DNA of 64,000 nucleotides from Enterobacteriaceae bacterium RIT691 (GTDB taxonomy: Bacteria; Pseudomonadota; Gammaproteobacteria; Enterobacterales; Enterobacteriaceae): NCBI GenBank assembly GCA_009668205.1, contig WJYM01000008.1:186001-250000 (forward strand), read 5' to 3'. This document shows, piece after piece, positions 62,969 through 64,000 of this stretch (position 1 is the stretch's first letter; every line of letters starts with the position of its first letter). Both the position numbers and the translations under genes were made by a program. Under the pieces are notes generated by a model. It was not told where the DNA came from and ran no database searches. It was given only the letters and a program-made list of their open reading frames with translations.

Positions 62969-63005
62969 CCTCCCCTCTCCTTCGCCCGCTGACAAGGGGG
63001 AGGGA
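62969..63005. repeat. GC-rich palindromic interspersed repeat
   Basis: CCTCCCCTCTCC ... AAGGGGGAGGG around a short loop, between ibpB and yidH. A diverged member of the family at 23216, 33289, 42288 and 53944. Confidence 0.65.
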
Positions 63006-63153
63006 GAATACTGCCTAAAATGTCTGCGTCTTCTCTTCCAGCTTAACACTCTGTGTTGGCAGGCGGGTACCCTCGGCGCTTCATCGCGCTTAAGGTGAGA
63101 GCAGATTTTGTCGCTATTGAGGAGGAGGACGTCTTTTTAGGGAACCTGACGCA

Positions 63154-63182
63154 CAAAAAAGCCCCGCCGAAGCGAGGCTTAT
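63154..63182 (-). terminator. terminator of ibpAB
   Basis: Read on the minus strand, AAGCCTCGC, TTCG loop, GCGGGGCTT, then TTTTTG: a 9-bp stem with one T-G pair, 15 bases after the ibpB stop. Confidence 0.88.
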
Positions 63183-63196
63183 CATGCTTTTGAGTA

Positions 63197-63625
63197 TTAG
63201 CTCTGCAACGCCGGGCGCTCGCTGATGGCGATGCGCTGTGGCGCAATGGCTTCCGGTTCGTTGCGAGTCAAATCGATATGCAACAGGCCGTTGGTGAAGG
63301 TCGCACCGGTCACTTCCATATGCTCTGCCAGCGTAAAGCTCAGGCTGAAAGGCTGGGTCACCAGGCCCTGATGCAGCCATTTTGGTTCATTTTCTGGCTG
63401 CACCGGCGTCCCTTTCACGCTCAGCCGCGTGCCTTCCAGCTGTACGTCCAGATCTTCCTGTCGGAAGCCGGCCAGCGCCAGGGTGATGCGGTAGTGGTTA
63501 TCGTCACTCTTTTCGATGTTGTACGGCGGGAAGCCCTGAGCTTCGCTTGTACTGAGCATGGCATTCGCCAGTTTGTCGAAGCCGATCCACTGACGCAGCA
63601 TAGGGGTTAAATCGTAATTACGCAT
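63197..63625 (-). CDS. ibpB: small heat shock protein IbpB
   Basis: IbpB (142 residues) is an alpha-crystallin-type holdase that binds aggregating proteins together with IbpA and hands them to DnaK/ClpB. The crystallin domain spans about residues 30-120 ([19 protein letters not shown]), followed by the conserved C-terminal tail with the IAI motif ([12 protein letters not shown]). It is the second gene of ibpAB. Confidence 0.97.
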   Translation of the reverse strand: MRNYDLTPMLRQWIGFDKLANAMLSTSEAQGFPPYNIEKSDDNHYRITLALAGFRQEDLDVQLEGTRLSVKGTPVQPENEPKWLHQGLVTQPFSLSFTLAEHMEVTGATFTNGLLHIDLTRNEPEAIAPQRIAISERPALQS

Positions 63626-63630
63626 AGTAT

Positions 63631-63645
63631 TTCTCCTTCTGAGAA
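63631..63645 (-). promoter_or_regulatory. possible RNA thermometer hairpin before ibpB
   Basis: Read on the minus strand, TTCTC-AGAAG-GAGAA forms a 5-bp hairpin that covers part of the AAGGAG ribosome-binding site, 6 bases before the ibpB ATG. A GC-rich region upstream (63646-63725) can add further stems. RNA thermometers of the ROSE type control ibpA in E. coli, and ibpB is reported to be under similar control. Confidence 0.5.
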
Positions 63646-63725
63646 GCGAGTCTGGCCCTGCAAGCTTGAGGCTCGCACTGCCCCCTATCGGCGGGCATCA
63701 GGCGGCGGTTGCCGCCCGAAAAGAA

Positions 63726-64000
63726 TTAGTTAATTTCGATACGGCGCGGTTTATTTTCTTCTGGGATCACGCGCTGCAAATCGATATACAGCAGGCCATT
63801 CACCAGATTGGCGCCTTTGATATGAATATTGTCGGCGAGCTGGAATTTACGCTCGAAGTTCCGCTCCGCGATGCCCTGATAGAGGTAGGTCCGCTCTTTT
63901 TGCTCAGTGGGATGGGAGCCTTTCACCACCAGCAGATTGTCCTGGGCGGTAATCTCCAGTTCGCTTTCGGCAAAACCCGCCACTGCGATCGCAACGCGGT
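63726..64000 (-). CDS. ibpA: small heat shock protein IbpA, C-terminal part
   Basis: The C-terminal 91 residues or so of IbpA; the 5' part lies beyond the window. The crystallin domain is clear: [21 protein letters not shown], then [20 protein letters not shown], ending in the IEI tail motif (RRIEIN). It is a partner of IbpB, encoded 100 bases downstream. The frame is open through base 64000. Confidence 0.96.
   Translation of the reverse strand, partial: RVAIAVAGFAESELEITAQDNLLVVKGSHPTEQKERTYLYQGIAERNFERKFQLADNIHIKGANLVNGLLYIDLQRVIPEENKPRRIEIN

Overview
The window is chromosomal DNA from a member of the Enterobacteriaceae. Gene content, protein lengths and local gene order follow the Escherichia coli 82-83 min region (waaA-coaD-mutM-rpmGB-radC-coaBC-dut-slmA-pyrE-rph-yicC ... 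gmk-rpoZ-spoT-trmH-recG ... gltS-xanP-yicH-yicI-yicJ-selC ... nlpA ... yicL-yicS-nepI-yicN ... ilvBN-ivbL-tisB/istR-emrD-yidGH-ibpBA). A waaE (kdtX) glycosyltransferase between waaA and coaD, and an intact rph, point away from E. coli K-12 towards the Enterobacter/Lelliottia/Leclercia/Klebsiella side. The genus cannot be fixed by reading alone.

Layout. 1-8.8 kb: LPS core, coenzyme A, DNA repair, ribosomal protein, dUTPase, division control and pyrimidine genes. 9-19.3 kb: yicG, a phosphoethanolamine transferase, ligB, then gmk-rpoZ-spoT-trmH-recG, which handles guanine nucleotides and the stringent response. 19.3-28.3 kb: a glycerol/central-carbon block (glpX, fpr, yiiR, yiiQ, tpiA, cdh, sbp, then zapB, glpF, glpK). 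In E. coli this block lies about 6 min away and in another order, so it has moved here and been permuted. 28.5-37.7 kb: gltS, xanP, yicH, the yicJI alpha-xyloside operon and tRNA-Sec (selC). 37.9-41.2 kb: an AT-rich accessory patch after selC with an unrecognised two-gene cytosolic/membrane module, a ribbon-helix-helix regulator with a palindromic operator, a SymE-like toxin, a KTSC-like protein and an orphan Xis-like antitoxin. 41.3-54.5 kb: nlpA, a serine hydrolase, a TetR-controlled 14-TM efflux pump, a LysR/MFS/aldo-keto reductase cassette, yicL, yicS, nepI and yicN.

54.6-64 kb: ilvBN with the Val/Leu-rich ivbL attenuator leader, then a conserved SOS toxin module (LexA box, tisB, IstR-1 antisense RNA with a 20/21 match to the tisB leader). 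Next to it is the most interesting accessory system: a two-gene operon encoding a membrane-anchored protein of unknown family and a retron-type reverse transcriptase (NAxxH, PQG, YADD and ITG motifs). emrD follows, then a radical-SAM maturase homologue whose CX3CX2C motif is damaged, yidGH and ibpBA.

No insertion sequence, integrase, CRISPR array or rRNA was found. The only tRNA is selC. A family of GC-rich palindromic repeats sits at gene ends in five places.
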